NCBI GenBank assembly: GCA_018389105.1
Contig: JACATO010001197.1
Location: 1 to 64,000, forward strand
Length of the DNA: 64,000 nucleotides
Source of the DNA: Nautilus pompilius
Taxonomy: Eukaryota > Mollusca > Cephalopoda > Nautilida > Nautilidae
Direction of reading: 5' to 3'
Shown: positions 24,066 through 37,303 of the stretch, piece by piece
How the letters are laid out: every line of letters starts with the position of its first letter
Numbering within the stretch: position 1 is the first letter of the stretch
Made by a program: the position numbers and the translations under genes
Notes under the pieces: generated by a model
Told to the model about the DNA's origin: nothing
Databases searched by the model: none
The model's input: only the letters and a program-made list of their open reading frames with translations

Positions 24066-27000
24066 TTTTGGAAACCTGAAAAATATATGCATTGTGATAC
24101 CATATTCATAACACATTTCTAGTCTCTACATTTGAGTAACATTTTAATACAGATAAGTACTAAAAATATTAGTTATGCATGGCATCTACTTAGGCATCTT
24201 AGCATTTACAGTCGACATGTATACATTTGTATAATAAAATTTGCCAAGGGTATCTACCAAACAAATTAATAATATAATAGTAACAATGAAGTATAAAACA
24301 AATACGATTACTATTTTGTCTCAAGTTTTATAACATATAATATATGAACATAAAGAAATGAATGAATACTCACAGTGAAATATCGATTAATTGTAAAAAC
24401 ACTGCACCTCTAAACATTTTTTACAGTTTAGAGTGTCAAAAACATACATGTAACAGATGTTTTCACTGTCCTTTGAAATAGTTTTTCCATCTCCATATGG
24501 AGATTTGTATATACCAAATAAATCCTGAAAAAAACACTAGGTAGAACAAAGTTTTCTATTGGATTTGCAACATTGAAATAAACAGGGTTGGTGAGAGACA
24601 ACGACTGGAAAATTAGCTTACTAATTTAAAATTTTTCTCCCGTACCAATATAATTATTTTATGAAATTATAATTCATAAATATTTGTCACAACATAGTAT
24701 AAAAATACAGAGAGAGCCAAGTTGACAAATGCATCTATAACAGTTATTAGAATACAAAAATTCACTGGATCTCTCGGACCCAGTGCTGCATCCAAAGGTT
24801 AAAGGCTGCCGTGTACAATTTGCATGACTTTATGATAGAGATTGTGAGAGATGAAGGGTATTTATACATAATTAGGATTGAAAAAAGATAGATAGTAATT
24901 GGTCAGCTTCACTTGTTATTGATTAAGTAGTAGTTCAAGTTTCGGTGAGCTTATCGGTGAATTGCTTGCTCAATCAGCAAACATTCCAGGCAATAATTTC
25001 TGTAGTCTAAGTTGAAGCCCAGATTTATGGAAGAAAAAGTATTGACTTCTACAACAAAATATACAGTATATATATATACTCTTATCTTGTGTTAGTGTCA
25101 GCTGTATTGTGTTGAGATGTTAACCTATTATGGCAAAGCTGAGATTAAAGTATCAGTGACACTCAGAGCTTGCGGTGATTGCCATTTTGACTGATCTAGA
25201 AATCTTACCTAAACACTGAATTGTTTTTTCATATCTCTGCTGAAGAGAGACCCTTTATGAATATGTTCTTTGGATTGGCAGCTGCCATATAACTACCTTA
25301 TTTGGTGTGGATTAATTGGAAACTGTGGAGTAAAGTAAAAAATCTAATTTGTAGTTTGAGCAATTTAGGACAAAATTTAAAAACATCGGTACGACTAAAT
25401 GTGATATGGTGAACTGAAAAAGATGGCTGACTTTTGTTGTATTCACGAACACACGTGTGGTTTGCAAGTTTATATCAACAAAAATTTTAGATAACATTTT
25501 TTACCATTTCATTCTTAGTAAAATGTGTTTTATTGCACTATCTCATTGGTCTCCCCCACTTTTCTGTGGTTTGTATCCCAGCTAAGCATTGAACTAACTG
25601 GATTATTGTAACAAAAATATTTATTATTAACTAAAGAAATTCTAAGTTTTCTCTTTGGAAACTACATGAATATTTTCAGAGGCACGGCTGATAACTCTTC
25701 CCAATTTGTGGTAATTAGGTTAAATTGTCATCTCAAGTATGAGAAACTCATTTTGAATTTTAAAAAAAAAATTAAATTGTTTCCCTTTGGCTAAAGATTC
25801 TTCCAACATTGGTTTGGTAGTCCTGATGGTCAGCTTTGAGATCTCGTGTTGTTGTCTTCAGGACTAAATCCTGATGATGGTGCAAAATGTAAATCCATTT
25901 ATTGGTTACTTATTAACAGTAACAGAACAGGAAATAATTTTCTGTTGTTTTACATCTGCTTTTAGAAAGAACTTCAGACTACTGTGAGCTCAGCTCAGCT
26001 CAGTTAGTACTGACAAAAAGGAATTAGTAAACTTAATATTAGGGTTAGGGTATTAAAACAAAATAATATCAAAATTGTTTTAGTTTTCTTTTTTCACTTC
26101 ACATATTTTTCATATGAAATATTTTGAGAACTATATAGTAAATATGCAGGTGTGCAAATCCTTTTGGACTGATTGTTTTGTAGAGGGCTAAAATAGAACT
26201 GACTGCTTGTATCAACAGCTCACTTGAATAAATATGCAGCAAAATGGAATTTTATTATCAATTGACTGTTTTTTTATTCATTTTCCCAAGTTCATTGAAC
26301 TTAATGAAGAATTATTTAGTTAAGTTTTCTATATTTTATAATATGCTATACTAAATATATTGATTTTCTCATTGATCTTTGAAATAAAAGCAAGGTTCTT
26401 TAAATTTCTTTTAAAATTTCAGGATATGCTATACTCATACTACTTATCTACTACTTTAAGGTTTTTTTTATTTAATTAAATATTAGCTGCGCTGTCTATA
26501 ATCAGTTCTGGTTAGAGGAAGTGATAGGACTGCGGATCATGTATTTTGCAGGGATGTGGCTATCATTGTGAAGAATCTTTAGAAATGAGTTTGGTTACTG
26601 CTTAAACTTTAAACAGATTACTAAGCCTGGCTATTTCAGTGAAAGCTAAGGAACATCATGATTTTTGAAGATCCTAAAAATATAATTTAAAATCGTTCAA
26701 CATCAACAGACAATGAACTAGTACATTAAATGAAAATAGTTGTACAGCTGGAAGATGTCAGCATTCTGGCACAGAAGACTACCATTGAGAAAACAGCGAG
26801 TAGAAGAACAAGACCTCCGTCAAAATTCAGGGAGAAATTACAGCTCTGGCCACTTCAGTCATTCAGTCAACAAAATGGTTGTGAGAAGGTGGAAATAAAA
26901 ATGTTGACCACCAGCACTGAAAGGTTTAAGTTTGAAAAGCTAATTTTATTAAACCTTTATTTCTTTGCTTGTTAAAAGTAAATTTCAGTTACAGACAAAT

Positions 27001-28300
27001 GGAGATAATTTTTGTGGCGGAGATTGTGTTGACTTTTGGTGAAAAAAGGCTTTAGCCATTTTGATATCACCACTAAAGAATAGAGCTGTGAAGTTACTAA
27101 TCTAGTACAGTTTGTTTAACTTGTGTAATGGAAAAAGCGGTATAATGTGATTACATCAAGAAATTTAAAGAACCATTCTAGACATGTTTCTTCAATAGTA
27201 GTAATTTTATTTATATTTGTAAAGCTAGCTTGGTACTAAATTATTATGCCATAGTTACTTGGTTAATCATGTGTGTATGCCTGATATAAAAAAGCTGCTT
27301 TCTCACTCGATAGTCTTGAAAATAGTGATTATGTAAGATAGCGGTATTTGGTCATTATTTTTCTTTGTGAACTGATAAAAAAAAATTTTAATCATTAACT
27401 CGAATTTTCAAATTATTATTAGGTTTCACAGGAGCGTAACTTAACTTGTGAAATGAGTCTCTGAGAAAATTAACCACAAATCTCTCTATTAATGCTTCTG
27501 AATAATGTAGAACTGTTTTGTAAAAAATTTTGAAGTTTTGGTGGTGTGAGCCAGCTATAATAATCCCGTCATTGTAGAGAAAGCAAGCAAGCAATTAATG
27601 GGCTGGCTACTTCACCTGAATAGATGGTGTAAATGCATGATTTTAATTACAGATAGAACAAACTTTATAAATAGATAAGAGGAATTGCATTTCAACAAAA
27701 GTGTGGCTGGTACTTTAGAAGATTTCCACAATGTTTGCATCTCTTGTCAGTTGACATAAGAAGGTACAAAAACATAGTGAGCAACACAGAAACTAGAAAT
27801 AGTCAGATGAATAGAGATCAGGGTATTTAACAGGAGACTAGATTTTTTGTCGTCTCTTCATTAGTAATAGCATTTAGAAAACGCTAGTCTGCTTACTGTC
27901 ATTCACAGGTATAATTTTCTGGATAAAATTAATCAATGCAGTTTTAGAAAAAATTTGGAAGCGAGTTAAATTGAATAGAATGGTATGTTACCTATTCTGT
28001 CTCTTTATAATCTCAAAGAAATTTTTAGATTTAGTAATTCTTCATTGTGTTGTGAATGTTTAGTGTATATTGATTCCTGGGAAGGAAATAACACATGATA
28101 AACATATAAAACCCAAAGTCTTAGCTAGTGAAGGCTACTTCATGTGACAGATTGCAGCCCAACTTCATTTTAGAGGGTGAGAGCAGTTTGCATGACTGAG
28201 AGAAAATACATAAAACTGGCATTGTTGATAATGGAAGTGTTTGAGGAAGAAATCCCAAACTGCTTAAAGTACCTCTGGTATGCTTTTACATGGCAAACGA
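24066..28300. other. Non-coding, probable intron
   Basis: AT-rich sequence with no recognised gene. A short inverted repeat CACTGG...CCAGTG is at about 24763-24785. Short frames at 25497-25312, 26730-26975 and 27594-27388 have no family features. Confidence 0.35.
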
Positions 28301-28529
28301 TCGGCTAGTTGGAGAATTGGAAATGGCCTGGCTGCAAATATGATGGTGATGTTTTTCGAAGAAAACTGCAAGAGACTTTAAAGGCGAAGTGGTGTCAACA
28401 GATATGCATCTGGCTAAAAATCATTCCTGAGAATAGGCAACCCCATAAGTCTGAAATGGGCAGCAGAAATGAATTTATTAACTTTTTACCAACAATTAGC
28501 AGCTGTTTGTTCAAAGGCAGATCAGTGAG

Positions 28530-28740
28530 TGTAGAACAGCTAAAGTGAAGCATTGCAGTGGATCATTACAAGTGTATGGCTGCTTGTCTGGCAAAGGTGC
28601 CAGAAATTGGAATAGTGAAGATATACTGACTTCTAGTAGCAGATACATGCAGGTTTTCATCCATAATTCCATTTCCTCTAGAAGACATCCTATTGGGCAG
28701 GAATTCTTCTTCCAACAAGATAATACCCAAGTCTAGGTTT
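28530..28740 (+). pseudogene. Tc1/mariner transposase fragment A
   Basis: The plus-strand frame reads KVKHCSGSLQVYGCLSGKGA, then DILTSSSRYMQVF and IGQEFFFQQDNTQV. It aligns by eye with the core of Tc1-type transposases (VKHGGGSLMVWGC..GKG and FIFQQDN, the latter containing the second catalytic Asp). It stops right after QQDNTQV. An upstream open stretch at 28309-28548 may be part of the same element but was not recognised. Confidence 0.7.
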
Positions 28741-29468
28741 TCCATATGCATGTGAGAACTTGCTTTAATTATCATATTGTTATGATTTGGGTGTGTTGCT
28801 TTCAGTTGATGATCCAAGTGTTCTGTTGAATTTGTGTCAGGAAAATAACTCGAATGCCCTGATTCTTCTTCCAGATTATGGTCAGGGAAGATATATAGCA
28901 TGTAGTGACATCCTGCAGAATAGGTGCATGAAATTTCAATTTACCTCATCAGAAAAACTAACACTACATCCTTGACTGTGGACTGAGAATGTTGACTTTG
29001 AAGCTCTTTGTTTAGTTTCCAAAAAAACAGAACAACAAACTCATTTATACCAAAATTATTAATTGGTAATGTGAGAATTTCTTTGGTAAAAATGTAGAAT
29101 CCCTTTCCTCTACCAGCAGTGCTGTTCTTGCATAATGTAAAATAACAACCTGATCTGTCAGTAACGAGTGACCAAATCGTATATAGTGCAAAGTTCACTG
29201 AGGCAAATGTTACTGATATGGCATAGTAGTTTGGATTATGACAGATATTATTTACTAACCACATCTGCATTCGTTGCCAAGATACTGTTGTTGACATTGA
29301 CCATGAAACAGAAATAAGCCAAAACTGGTCTAATATAATCTCTACCTGCTTGGCTGCAGATAATGTGTAGTACATAAGAAACCCCTTCCAAAAAATAGAA
29401 TGCTTTATATTTTGGTGGCGGATGCATCTGGCATGACTGCCAAATAATGGTGGCATGAATTTTTCTCC

Positions 29469-29655
29469 AGTGAATCCAGGTTTCAGCAATTCAATTTGAC
29501 ATCCTCACCTGGGTTTTGGAGAAGTCCAACAAAAGCCTCCAAGCCTAATGTGCGTAAACCACAGGTCAAGTAAGGAGGATGGAGTGTCATGTTATGGGCT
29601 GCATTTGGCATGGTGAAAAACAATTTGTTCCCAAAGGATGTCTCAATTCTGTCAG
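29469..29655 (+). pseudogene. Tc1/mariner transposase fragment B
   Basis: The plus strand reads SESRFQQFNL, then KASKPNVRKPQVK, a stop, and GGWSVMLWAAFGMVKNNLFP. These match the ESxF and VKHGGGSVMVWAAF region of Tc1-like transposases. It covers part of the same domain as fragment A about 0.9 kb away, so the two come from different copies. The stop codon and missing ends show it is dead. Confidence 0.65.
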
Positions 29656-32620
29656 GTACATTGCCATTTTAAAGAAAAATCTTGAATGCATCAAGTGTAG
29701 ACTAATATTTCTGTAATAATACATGCTTTCGGATGTACTTTTTAGCTGCACTTTTTCCTGGTTGAGTAATGTATTAATATGTTTGTGTGTTTTTTCTATG
29801 GTATTTCAGTGTTGTCAGAACAATCAAATGTTTGAAGATATTTGGAAAAGTTGTGTAATGGACTGTGATGGTGAAAATTGATATGAAATCTTTGTTTGCA
29901 AAATTTCCAATTCTGGGCCAAAAATTAACACTTCTTGGTTGCAGTGTTTCATTAACCTCGCTGATGGATAAGGTATAGTGACTGACTACTATTTGTTTTA
30001 ACTTTCTGCGCTATAGATTGCATTTTTTCCTTTCTACTTAAATTATGTTTTGAATACTGAACTTTATGCAAAGTCATTTGTGCTTTTTCGGTCATTCCAT
30101 AAACTTTTTAATTAAGTGGGTGCATTTTGTGCAGTCAAGGCTAGAAGAAAAGGTAGAAAACCAAACAAATGCCAAGTTATTCTCATTTTTGTAGATTTCT
30201 TTAATTTTCATTTGTAGTTCAAGAAAAGGTTGTGATTGGATGGAAGCAAGTTAAACCAGGCTGATAAAGACTTGAATAAATACCAGTTTTTACTGTTTGA
30301 AAATGCAAAGATTCTAACAGATATATATATTTTCAAAAAATTCAGTAAATTCTAATACAAATAATTAATTCCCATCAATTTCTTTGAACAGACGTTGCTG
30401 TTTTAACACAATTGTGAAGGATTTATGTGCAGTAGAACCAGTCGAGACTGATCACTTTAATGATAAAATTTTACAACTCAGTAGAGTGTTTTATTTTAGT
30501 TGTTAATCTTCAGATGGTACAAACCAGTTCTTGTAAATTTATTAAAGCGTATTTCAGTATTTATCAAGCAAAATGAGAAAGGAGATGCTGTACCTGATTA
30601 GTGAGCTTTTGGAAATAAACTATGCAAATAAGTTAGTTTCTTAATTGCTACAAAACTTTTAACTATTTAAAACAAAATGCATACACTGTTGACAAAATTA
30701 ATCTCTTGTACAGAACATCTCTATCATTTGTATCATATCCCATTATTATTATTATTATATTGTGAAAGTATCTTGTAAGAGTTTTCAGAATGTAACATAT
30801 TCCGCACATTTGTCCCACTAACCTACTGCAACATCCCTGATGAACTTGGATTAAATGAGGAATTCATTATAAAATATTTTATAATTAAAAATTTTTTTTG
30901 AAATTTCCAGTGTGTGTGGAAGGAAGCTATCATATATGGTTCTCTCTTAAATGATCTTCAGAATTTTCACATTGGTGCAATGTCCCACACAGCGCTTGGT
31001 TGATAATACAAATCTACTGTTTGGAAATGTAAACATTACCTGAAGAATATTTAAACAAATAATAAACAAATGTTATTACTTATATCAGATTTAACTGATA
31101 TTATATATATATATTATAGAGATTTTATCTGTTTTGGTTTGAATTTTTCTACATTAATATTTCTAAAATTATAAAAATGTTAAGAAAACAACAAAAATAT
31201 AGTGTAGTGTAAGTATTGTTGCCTGTACAGTTGAAGATATAGTTTTTAACCACTGTCCCAACTTTGCATGAACTAAGAAAATTAGAAAATTTCACAGCAG
31301 TAAGCAGAAGGAGTTACGTGTGTAGTTTTAGCTTTGGTGACCAAGTAAAACCAAAATTTAAAAAACCGAAACACTGGCTGTGGAAAGAATCAAAACTCCA
31401 TCTCTCATAGCTTGTTGGTAACCTGTTTTAATCAGCTTGCCCAGAGTACAAATTTCCTGACTTCAGGCTTAGAAACTACTTTTTCAAAATGTTCTGACAT
31501 TGAAGGCTCCAATTTGTGGAGAAGTTATTAGTAAACTGGATGTCACCAGTGAAAAAACAACAGCTGCATCTTATCGTGGCTGTCCAGTTTTTCTTATAGG
31601 AACCAGTTAAAACAAATTGTAAGAAGTTAACTTTTTCTTTCACTAAATAAGGTATTTGTTTGTATAATACCTAATTTATGGTTCACTGATGTTGTTCAAG
31701 TTACCAACTCCTCTTATGTACTCGATTGAATGATTTTATTGAATTTCTTGAAATAACAAATATTTAAATTTATGTGACTTTAAATAAAACTACTTTTGCT
31801 TTAGACATTGGAACCCATATATTCTATGCATCCATGCCACATGAAATGTTTTAGTTTCTTTGGCAGAAAGTTATGGCATTGCACATAGCTGTTTGAAAGA
31901 TATTACAAGTTTATTCTTGCTAAATTGTTTTGAAATTAAGGGTTTGCTTTCAGAGAATGTTTTCTTTAACGTGTCTTTATTAACAGACTGCAGTCCATTT
32001 CAATATGTATCTAAGAATGCACTAATAGGTATTTACTAGGAGAGAAATCATTGCAGTATCATCACTTCACTTATCAACTGTTCGCCAAAGATCTTTTCAG
32101 CATAAAAATACAAAATGTACTACCATCTGTTTTACTTAACGTTTCTTGACAATACATACTAATATATATAAATGTATGGATTCTATTGATTGACCTTTCC
32201 TCTTCCCTGGGCTGCCTGCATCAGCTATGATGGTTTCCTGCCTACAGTACCACTAATTCCTAATTAAATGTATAGATGAGCCCCCTACTTGAACTCTTTC
32301 AAATATTAAACCTATGGTAATTCTCTTACAGCTGCATAATCAGGAATTGTAGAAATAATGATGTGACATCACCTATCAAAAAAACATCAGTAGATCAGAG
32401 TAAAAGTTGAAGAAGATGCTGTCTCTCTCGCACTCCTGAAACACATTCTGATAATTGTGATGAAAGTAATAAAACACACAAAACTAGTTATCTAAGCTGT
32501 CTGCAAACTTAAAAAAATTAACTGACGATTCATTGGTATAAATCTGTATTCTTAATTTACATAATCATAGTCATTGTAATATTGACGTCTTTATGCAACG
32601 CAAATTCAAATGTGGTTATA
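29656..32620. other. Non-coding, probable intron
   Basis: AT-rich sequence with TA dinucleotide runs near 31102-31116 and ATT repeats near 30744-30758. No gene or recognised repeat was seen. Confidence 0.35.
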
Positions 32621-32628
32621 TTTTTCAG

Positions 32629-32680
32629 AATTACTGCAATAGCACGAAAATTCTCACTGGCCGAGAGACTGCAGTCATGA
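32629..32680 (+). CDS. Candidate last coding exon of host gene
   Basis: The acceptor TATATTTTTCAG is followed by a frame that, entered in phase 2 from the exon at 15744, completes an Arg codon. It then reads ITAIARKFSLAERLQS and stops at TGA (32678-32680). Phase and helical character fit. The intron would be about 16.8 kb and contain the NUMT and several transposons. The stop lies only 111 bp from the first LINE. A chance match is possible because only splice signals support it. Confidence 0.35.
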
Positions 32681-32791
32681 AGTTTGGGAACAGATGGCTT
32701 GTTTTTTTTTCCTTTTCACACTTTCAAAGAGAATATCTACTTTAGATTTTAAAAGGTAAAATGTTTGTTTTAGTTTCGTGAGTCTGTACAC

Positions 32792-33807
32792 TTTTTTTTT
32801 TGAGGTGGTGGGTGTGTGTAAGGTTGTGTTTGTGTGTTGGGAGCTGGGTCGGTTCCACGTTCGGCCGTCACAGCTGTTTATGAGTGAGGCCTTATTTCGA
32901 CCGTGTTTTGTGTATGTGTACCTATTGCTAGTGAGAGCAGCGGGCTACCCAACTCCTCCGTAAATACGGCAGGAGAGGTAGGATTTTTCCAGGCTGAACC
33001 CTCGGAACAGAGTTTTCTCTCTGTGTGTCCTTAGAAGCTGAGAGGGGAGAGTTTGGGCCACTTTTATTTTTATTAAATCCAACAGGAGTATGGAGGTGGG
33101 GTGGGTTCTATTTTTTATTTTTTGTTGGTGAAAAATGGATGGAGTCACGTTCTCCCTCCGTTTCCTAATTTGTGGTGGTCAGTCCTCCCACGTTGGGGAA
33201 TCAGAGATTCCCAGATGGTAATATTTAGGGGTGATCATGTGATCATCCCACGTAGGGGGACCGAAGTCTCCCTGGCTGGTGGAAATGCCGGGAAGTAGCC
33301 TAGCGACCAGTGCCCCATTCCACACCACCGTCGTCTTTTGAAAATCCTTTGATGTTAGTTTGGACTGTAAAGGGTGAATAGTAGGAACGAAGACAGAAAC
33401 ATGGTTAGTCCATTTACGGGGTTGATGTTTGGGGAGCAGTACTTTACAAATAAATAGAGGCTTGCACTGATAGAGGGGAGGGGGTTAAGTTGGTTGGGGA
33501 TATTTTTAAAGTATAAATGGTAAAGATGAGGTTGTAAAGAAATTTAAGGTTTCAAGTTAGAAGTGGTGAAGTTAAAGTTATAAAGGATTTAAGGTTTAAA
33601 AAAAAGATCTTAGAGGTAAATGAAAAGAGTTGGTTGTTATTTCTTCAGGTCGTCTTGAAAATTCTGAAATCACGAAATTATTTAAAGGAAGAAAAGAGAG
33701 GAAGGAAGAGAAGTAGAGAGTAAAGTCGTCTATTCTTTTAAAGTGTTTCATCTGAAACAAAAAAAGGGGGATAACGAAAAACAAGGATAGGGTTGACTCA
33801 GGGTGGT
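32792..33807 (-). other. U1 3'UTR and tail
   Basis: The 3' end is ten A residues (32792-32801) next to host-like GTGTACAGACT. The conserved tail block occupies about 32830-33080, including the stem-loop at 32953-32975 and the AGTTGGGTAGCCCGCTGCTC element. Two copies of a hairpin block with GGGAATC/GATTCCC-like arms lie at about 33180-33290. A conserved stretch near 33388-33465 reads AACGAAGACAGAAACATGG and AAATAAATAGAGGCTTGC on the plus strand. Confidence 0.8.
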
Positions 33808-36800
33808 TGGTCTAAGGTGATGGTTGAGGATGGTGTGATGTCAGGATGTAGTTGTAAACGGTGCTGTTGATGAGCCAGATGGATGAATAGATTACTCTAT
33901 CATTTATGCTGGACTTCATGACTGCGTATTTTTGTCGTAACAAAGTGTTACGTGATTTTTAAATAATCTTTTGTTGAAGTGAGATGACCGCCCTCTAAAG
34001 CCTTTCGGCTACCCCAAGCTATCGTGAAAACCAGGAAGATTGAAAGGCAGTCCTTTTAGTTCTAGGTGAGAAGCCAAAGATGCGACAGAACGAACTAAGT
34101 TTGTCCGGGACTTTTAATGTTGAATACCAGGTCGCGGACTAGGCACCACAGTTCTATATTCAGAGGACATGAGAATATACAATGTAGTGCCGTCTCGTCC
34201 TTCCTCATTACATCTGAGACATTTCGGTGAGTTAATAAGCTTCCGTTTTGTGTTTGTTCTCCTGGTGGGGAGTACGTTTCTTAGAATTTTCCAGTGTATG
34301 TCAGAGGTGTATCCATCCACGAGGCGGTTTATACTGCTATTCCAAATTCTATCCCGTGGAAGTTGGCCTGAATTTAGGGTGTTTACCACTTCCCCCTGTA
34401 GTCCGGTTCTGTGATCGGGCGTGATGACAGGAATAAGTATATATCACGTTGGGATAATTGTTCTAGATCATGCTGTGTGTTATGTCTGTGTTGGACTTGA
34501 TCCAGTTAGTGAGGGCGCTAACGTGGTAGTCTGTTAGTATGTTTTTCTGTGCTCTGTATAGTTTTAATTTGTTAGTTAAGACATGCGACCCGTCGGGGGT
34601 GTTGTATGCCTTAACTAAGCGGTCTAGGAGTGGCTGGTGACATCTTGGTCTATTCTCAGTGGTACTTAAGATTTCTAGTATATTTATTATTTGTTGAGCA
34701 CCTGTTTTGCTCTCTAGGTTTATTATGTTTAGCCCACCTCGGCATCTGGGGAGTCTCGTTATTTGTTTATTTGCCAGGTGTTTGCGCCCCTGCCACAGGA
34801 ACCGATCGATCTCGGCGTCTATGGCGGCGTATGTGTGTATGAGTTGAGATTTTTGAGAGAGGAGAGGTTTGAAGAAGACCATGCTGTTAGTAAAGCCTTG
34901 ATCTTGTGAACGGTGTTAGTGGGAAAAAAGATGCCTAGTAATTTAATTTGGCCTTCCACCCATGTCACGCTGTGACGTTTAGGCGGCTTCTGGGAGCCTC
35001 CCAGCCATGCCGCTGTTGTCTTCTTCTTGTTTATATTAGCTCCCGAGGCCCTTTCGTAGACCTCGAGAGCCGAGTGCCTCCTGCAGGCTATCCATGTCCT
35101 GCAGGAAAGCGTCGTGTCGTCTGCATACTGCTGGACTTTGACGCCACCTATACCCCTAATGTTTCCATTAGAGCGGATATAGGCCGCCATCGTCTCAGCA
35201 GTGAGAACATAGCGCATGGCGCTCAGGGGGCATCCCTGCCGTATGCCTCTAGTTGGGTGGATAGGCGAAGAGAGGAAACCGTTTTGTTGTATTTGTGTGG
35301 TGATGTCCTTGTAGAGGATGCGGATGAAATTTACGAAATACTCCCCAAAGCCTAGGGCTTTAAGTGTTCTTATCAGAAAATTCCAATCTACCCTGTCAAA
35401 GGCTTTCTTTTGATCAACGGCTAGCATAATTCCAAGGGAATTTTCCGTGTCTAGCCTACTTGTAATTTCTCTGAACAGCTGGAGGGTATTCGTGATACTC
35501 CTACCAGGAACTGCACAGGTCTGGTCGGCACTCGTAACTTTACCAATTACTTTGCCTAGCCGGTTTGCTAGCACCTTAGTGATAATTTTATAGTCACTAT
35601 TTAGGAGACTTACGGGCCTCCAGTTCTCCAGGTACGCCCCGTCGCCCCCCTTCGGCAGCAGGACGATGGTGGCGGCACGCTGGGATTCTGAGAGACCCCC
35701 CTACTGTATGCGCTATTCGCAACGAAAGTCAGGTCCTCTGCTAGGAGATATTCAACTCTCTTATGAAAGTCTAGCGTAAGGCCGTCCTTTCCGGGAGTCT
35801 TGTCTTTATTTGAGGCCCTAATAGCCTGTTTTATTTCATTAACGTTTATGGGTCCTTCGCAGAGTTCGGCATCTAGGGGGTCTAGTTTATTTTCCAGACA
35901 CGCCAAGATTTCGTCCTGAGCTGAAGGACAAGTGTCTTCTCTAGTGTATAGTTCGCTATAAAACCGAGACTCTTCATCTAGGATATCCTCCAAGTTTGTG
36001 AGGGTCTGGCCGTCTTTGTTTATTAATTTATTTATGGTTTTCCTATCACCATTTGCTTTCTCTAAACCACAGAAGGACCTCCTACAGCCTTCACCGTTCA
36101 TGGCCGGTACTCGGGCCCTAATCCTCGCTCCTTCTGTTTTGTCTACCTGAATGTGGTTGATCTTTGTTTGGATGGCTTGTATCTTTTCTTTGTTTTCTAG
36201 TCCTAAAGCGGCCTGTTTAAGCTCTAGCTTTAGTTCCTCTTTAAGTCTAGATTCTATATATAACTTATATGCACTACGTGCCTGACTATACCTTATGCTA
36301 AAGTTCCTTAGTCTGTCCTTGCCTAAGTCCCACCATTCCAGGGGATCGGCGAACTCGTCCTTGCGCAGGGACCAGTCTCTCCAGATGTTCTGGACGCTCT
36401 CGACGTATTCTGACTCAGTCAGAATAGCGTTGTTGAGCTTCCATAATCCGGGTCCTCTGGTATTCGCTTGAATCAAGAAGCCGGCCGTAACCTGGGAATG
36501 GTCACTCCACGCGATAACGTCGTGCACCACGTCTTGGAGTTGTCTAGCCATGTGTTTAGAAGCGTACACTCTGTCTAGTCTAGTGGCTACACTATACTTT
36601 TTACTATAGTGAGTGTACGACAGCGCGTTCGGGTGTTTATATCTATACGCATCGATCAGGCCAAACCGCGAACACATGGTCTGCAGTTGTGGCGCTCCCA
36701 TCAGATGCGTCCTACTTTTAATGTCTGCTCCCTGCCTGTCTAGCTCATGGGAGGGGACGCAGTTGAAGTCACCTGCAATGTATATGTCATCTGCAGGGTA

Positions 36801-37229
36801 TGACCTAAGTTCCTGCTCTAGTATATCATTGAAGCGCAGAAAGAACGCTGTCCGCTCCTTCGCAACGGTAGGGGCGTACACCGATACAATCATTACTTTT
36901 CTTTGGAGCTGGTTTTGGTAGCTGGCTATGACGATCCGTCCGTCGTCGTCTTTGTAGGTGTGTTCTATCTTTGGATGCATGTTTGGGTGAAAGAGGATTG
37001 CGACACCTTTCTTCCTACCTATTGGGTCTAGGCTGGTTACTGCTAATCCATGCCAGTTGGTAAGATACTTATCTACCTCATGGTTAGACTGCAGATGCAG
37101 CTCTTGCATGCAGATTATGCGGTCGTGTATGGTGTGTGATAGTTGATCTAGGTAGGTATTCCAATGTTTGTTGAATTTTATCCCTCTTAAATTCAGGGAT
37201 AAGATTTCCAAGCGTCTAGACATAATCAT
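33800..37229 (-). pseudogene. U1 ORF2 remnant (endonuclease-reverse transcriptase)
   Basis: The frame at 37229-35610 (539 codons) holds an intact APE endonuclease with QELH, GDFNC and WSDHSQ motifs. It shifts frame near 35700. The next frame, 35574-34819, carries the RT motifs AVDQKKAFDR, RGIRQGCPLSAM and QYADDTT, then shifts after YADD. A deletion follows FFPTN near 34920, compared with U3. C-terminal pieces at 34882-34463 and 34389-34114 are broken, but the CLRC Cys pair remains. The endonuclease differs from U3 by only a handful of residues, so this is a recently related but dead copy. Confidence 0.9.
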
Positions 37230-37303
37230 TAATCAGAAATCAATATCCGGGGTCATTTTCCTAATCGAAGCCGAAAGGTCTGTCCAAATGGAAGTGACAC
37301 CTC

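Noticed and set aside
28941-29489. 182-codon minus-strand frame
   Set aside because: It overlaps plus-strand Tc1 fragment B, shows no domain or splice context, and its composition is random-like.
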